The notes under the pieces were generated by a model. That model did not search any database. It was not told the DNA's origin and was given only the letters and a program-made list of their open reading frames with translations. A stretch of 64,000 nt of DNA, from NCBI RefSeq assembly GCF_000372965.1, contig NZ_KB890024.1, positions 186,001 to 250,000 on the forward strand. Direction: 5' to 3'. This DNA is from Hoeflea sp. 108 (GTDB lineage: Bacteria; Pseudomonadota; Alphaproteobacteria; Rhizobiales; Rhizobiaceae). Positions 63,854 to 64,000 of this stretch are shown piece by piece; positions within the stretch are counted from its first letter, which is position 1, and each line of letters opens with the position of its first letter. The position numbers and the translations under genes are program-made.

Positions 63854-64000
63854 GCACACCTGGAATGAAGCTCTATATTTCGGTCGGCCCAAATCCGCGT
63901 GTCGTGCGCATGTTCGCGGCCGAAAAGGGGATTTCGTTTCTGGAGCAATGGGTCGACCTCGTTGCCGGCGAAAACCGCAAACCACCATTCATGTCGATCA
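63850..64000 (+). CDS. glutathione S-transferase, N-terminal part, runs off the window
   Basis: GTG start overlapping the ThuA stop. The 50 residues visible (MKLYISVGPNPRVVRMFAAE, then FLEQWVDLVAG) are the beginning of a GST thioredoxin-like domain. Translationally coupled to thuA. Confidence 0.75.
   Translation, partial: MSTPGMKLYISVGPNPRVVRMFAAEKGISFLEQWVDLVAGENRKPPFMSI

Overview
The window reads as chromosome of an alphaproteobacterium of the order Hyphomicrobiales, most likely the Mesorhizobium/Aminobacter/Phyllobacteriaceae group. GC is high, the chromosomal genes have rhizobial gene types, and many small phage-island genes resemble rhizobial hypotheticals. The genus is an inference from gene content only.

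Left chromosomal part (1-7137): end of a beta-ketoacyl-ACP synthase, a glutathione S-transferase, a P-loop sugar/nucleoside kinase-like protein, an aldose-epimerase-like protein, a D-Ala-D-Ala carboxypeptidase lipoprotein, a cupin matching Mn-dependent hydroxynitrile lyases, a YigZ/IMPACT protein and a membrane fatty acid desaturase.

Two accessory elements sit in tandem at one tRNA-Arg(CCG) locus. Island 1 (about 7268-19956) is a defence island. It holds a retron (predicted ncRNA plus a reverse transcriptase fused to a TIR domain), a tyrosine integrase, Vsr, a C5 cytosine methyltransferase, two BglII-family endonucleases and an HNH endonuclease. Its left boundary is a 130-bp copy of the tRNA promoter region and tRNA 5' half. 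Its right boundary holds the tRNA 3' half in inverted orientation, followed by a second copy of the 130-bp repeat that is part of the only intact tRNA gene. Island 2 (20136-37391) is a reduced prophage bounded by 66-bp direct repeats. It carries an integrase next to attR, a lysis cassette (GH24 endolysin, holin- and spanin-like proteins), a beta-helix tail fibre, an acyltransferase, a cold-shock gene, many small proteins, and a Hanks-type kinase overlapping a gene for a possible RNase-H-like protein. No capsid, portal, terminase or replication genes are visible.

Right chromosomal part (37623-64000): a large catabolic locus for an unidentified, probably nitrogen-containing substrate. One long minus-strand operon encodes a DppBCDF-type transporter, a CaiB-type CoA-transferase, a fused enoyl-CoA hydratase/3-hydroxyacyl-CoA dehydrogenase, an aldehyde dehydrogenase, an enolase-superfamily enzyme, two shikimate-dehydrogenase-like proteins, a class III aminotransferase and an APH-type kinase. 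Next come an IclR regulator with an AcoC-like lipoyl/hydrolase protein, and a minus-strand set of acyl-CoA dehydrogenase, four-carbon-acid sugar kinase and class II aldolase. The last set is a plus-strand operon with a fused E1 alpha-beta 2-oxoacid dehydrogenase, the ABC substrate-binding protein, class III and class IV aminotransferases, a ThuA protein and the start of a GST. Near-palindromes resembling the E. coli IclR box lie in both divergent promoter regions, which suggests the IclR protein ties these operons together.
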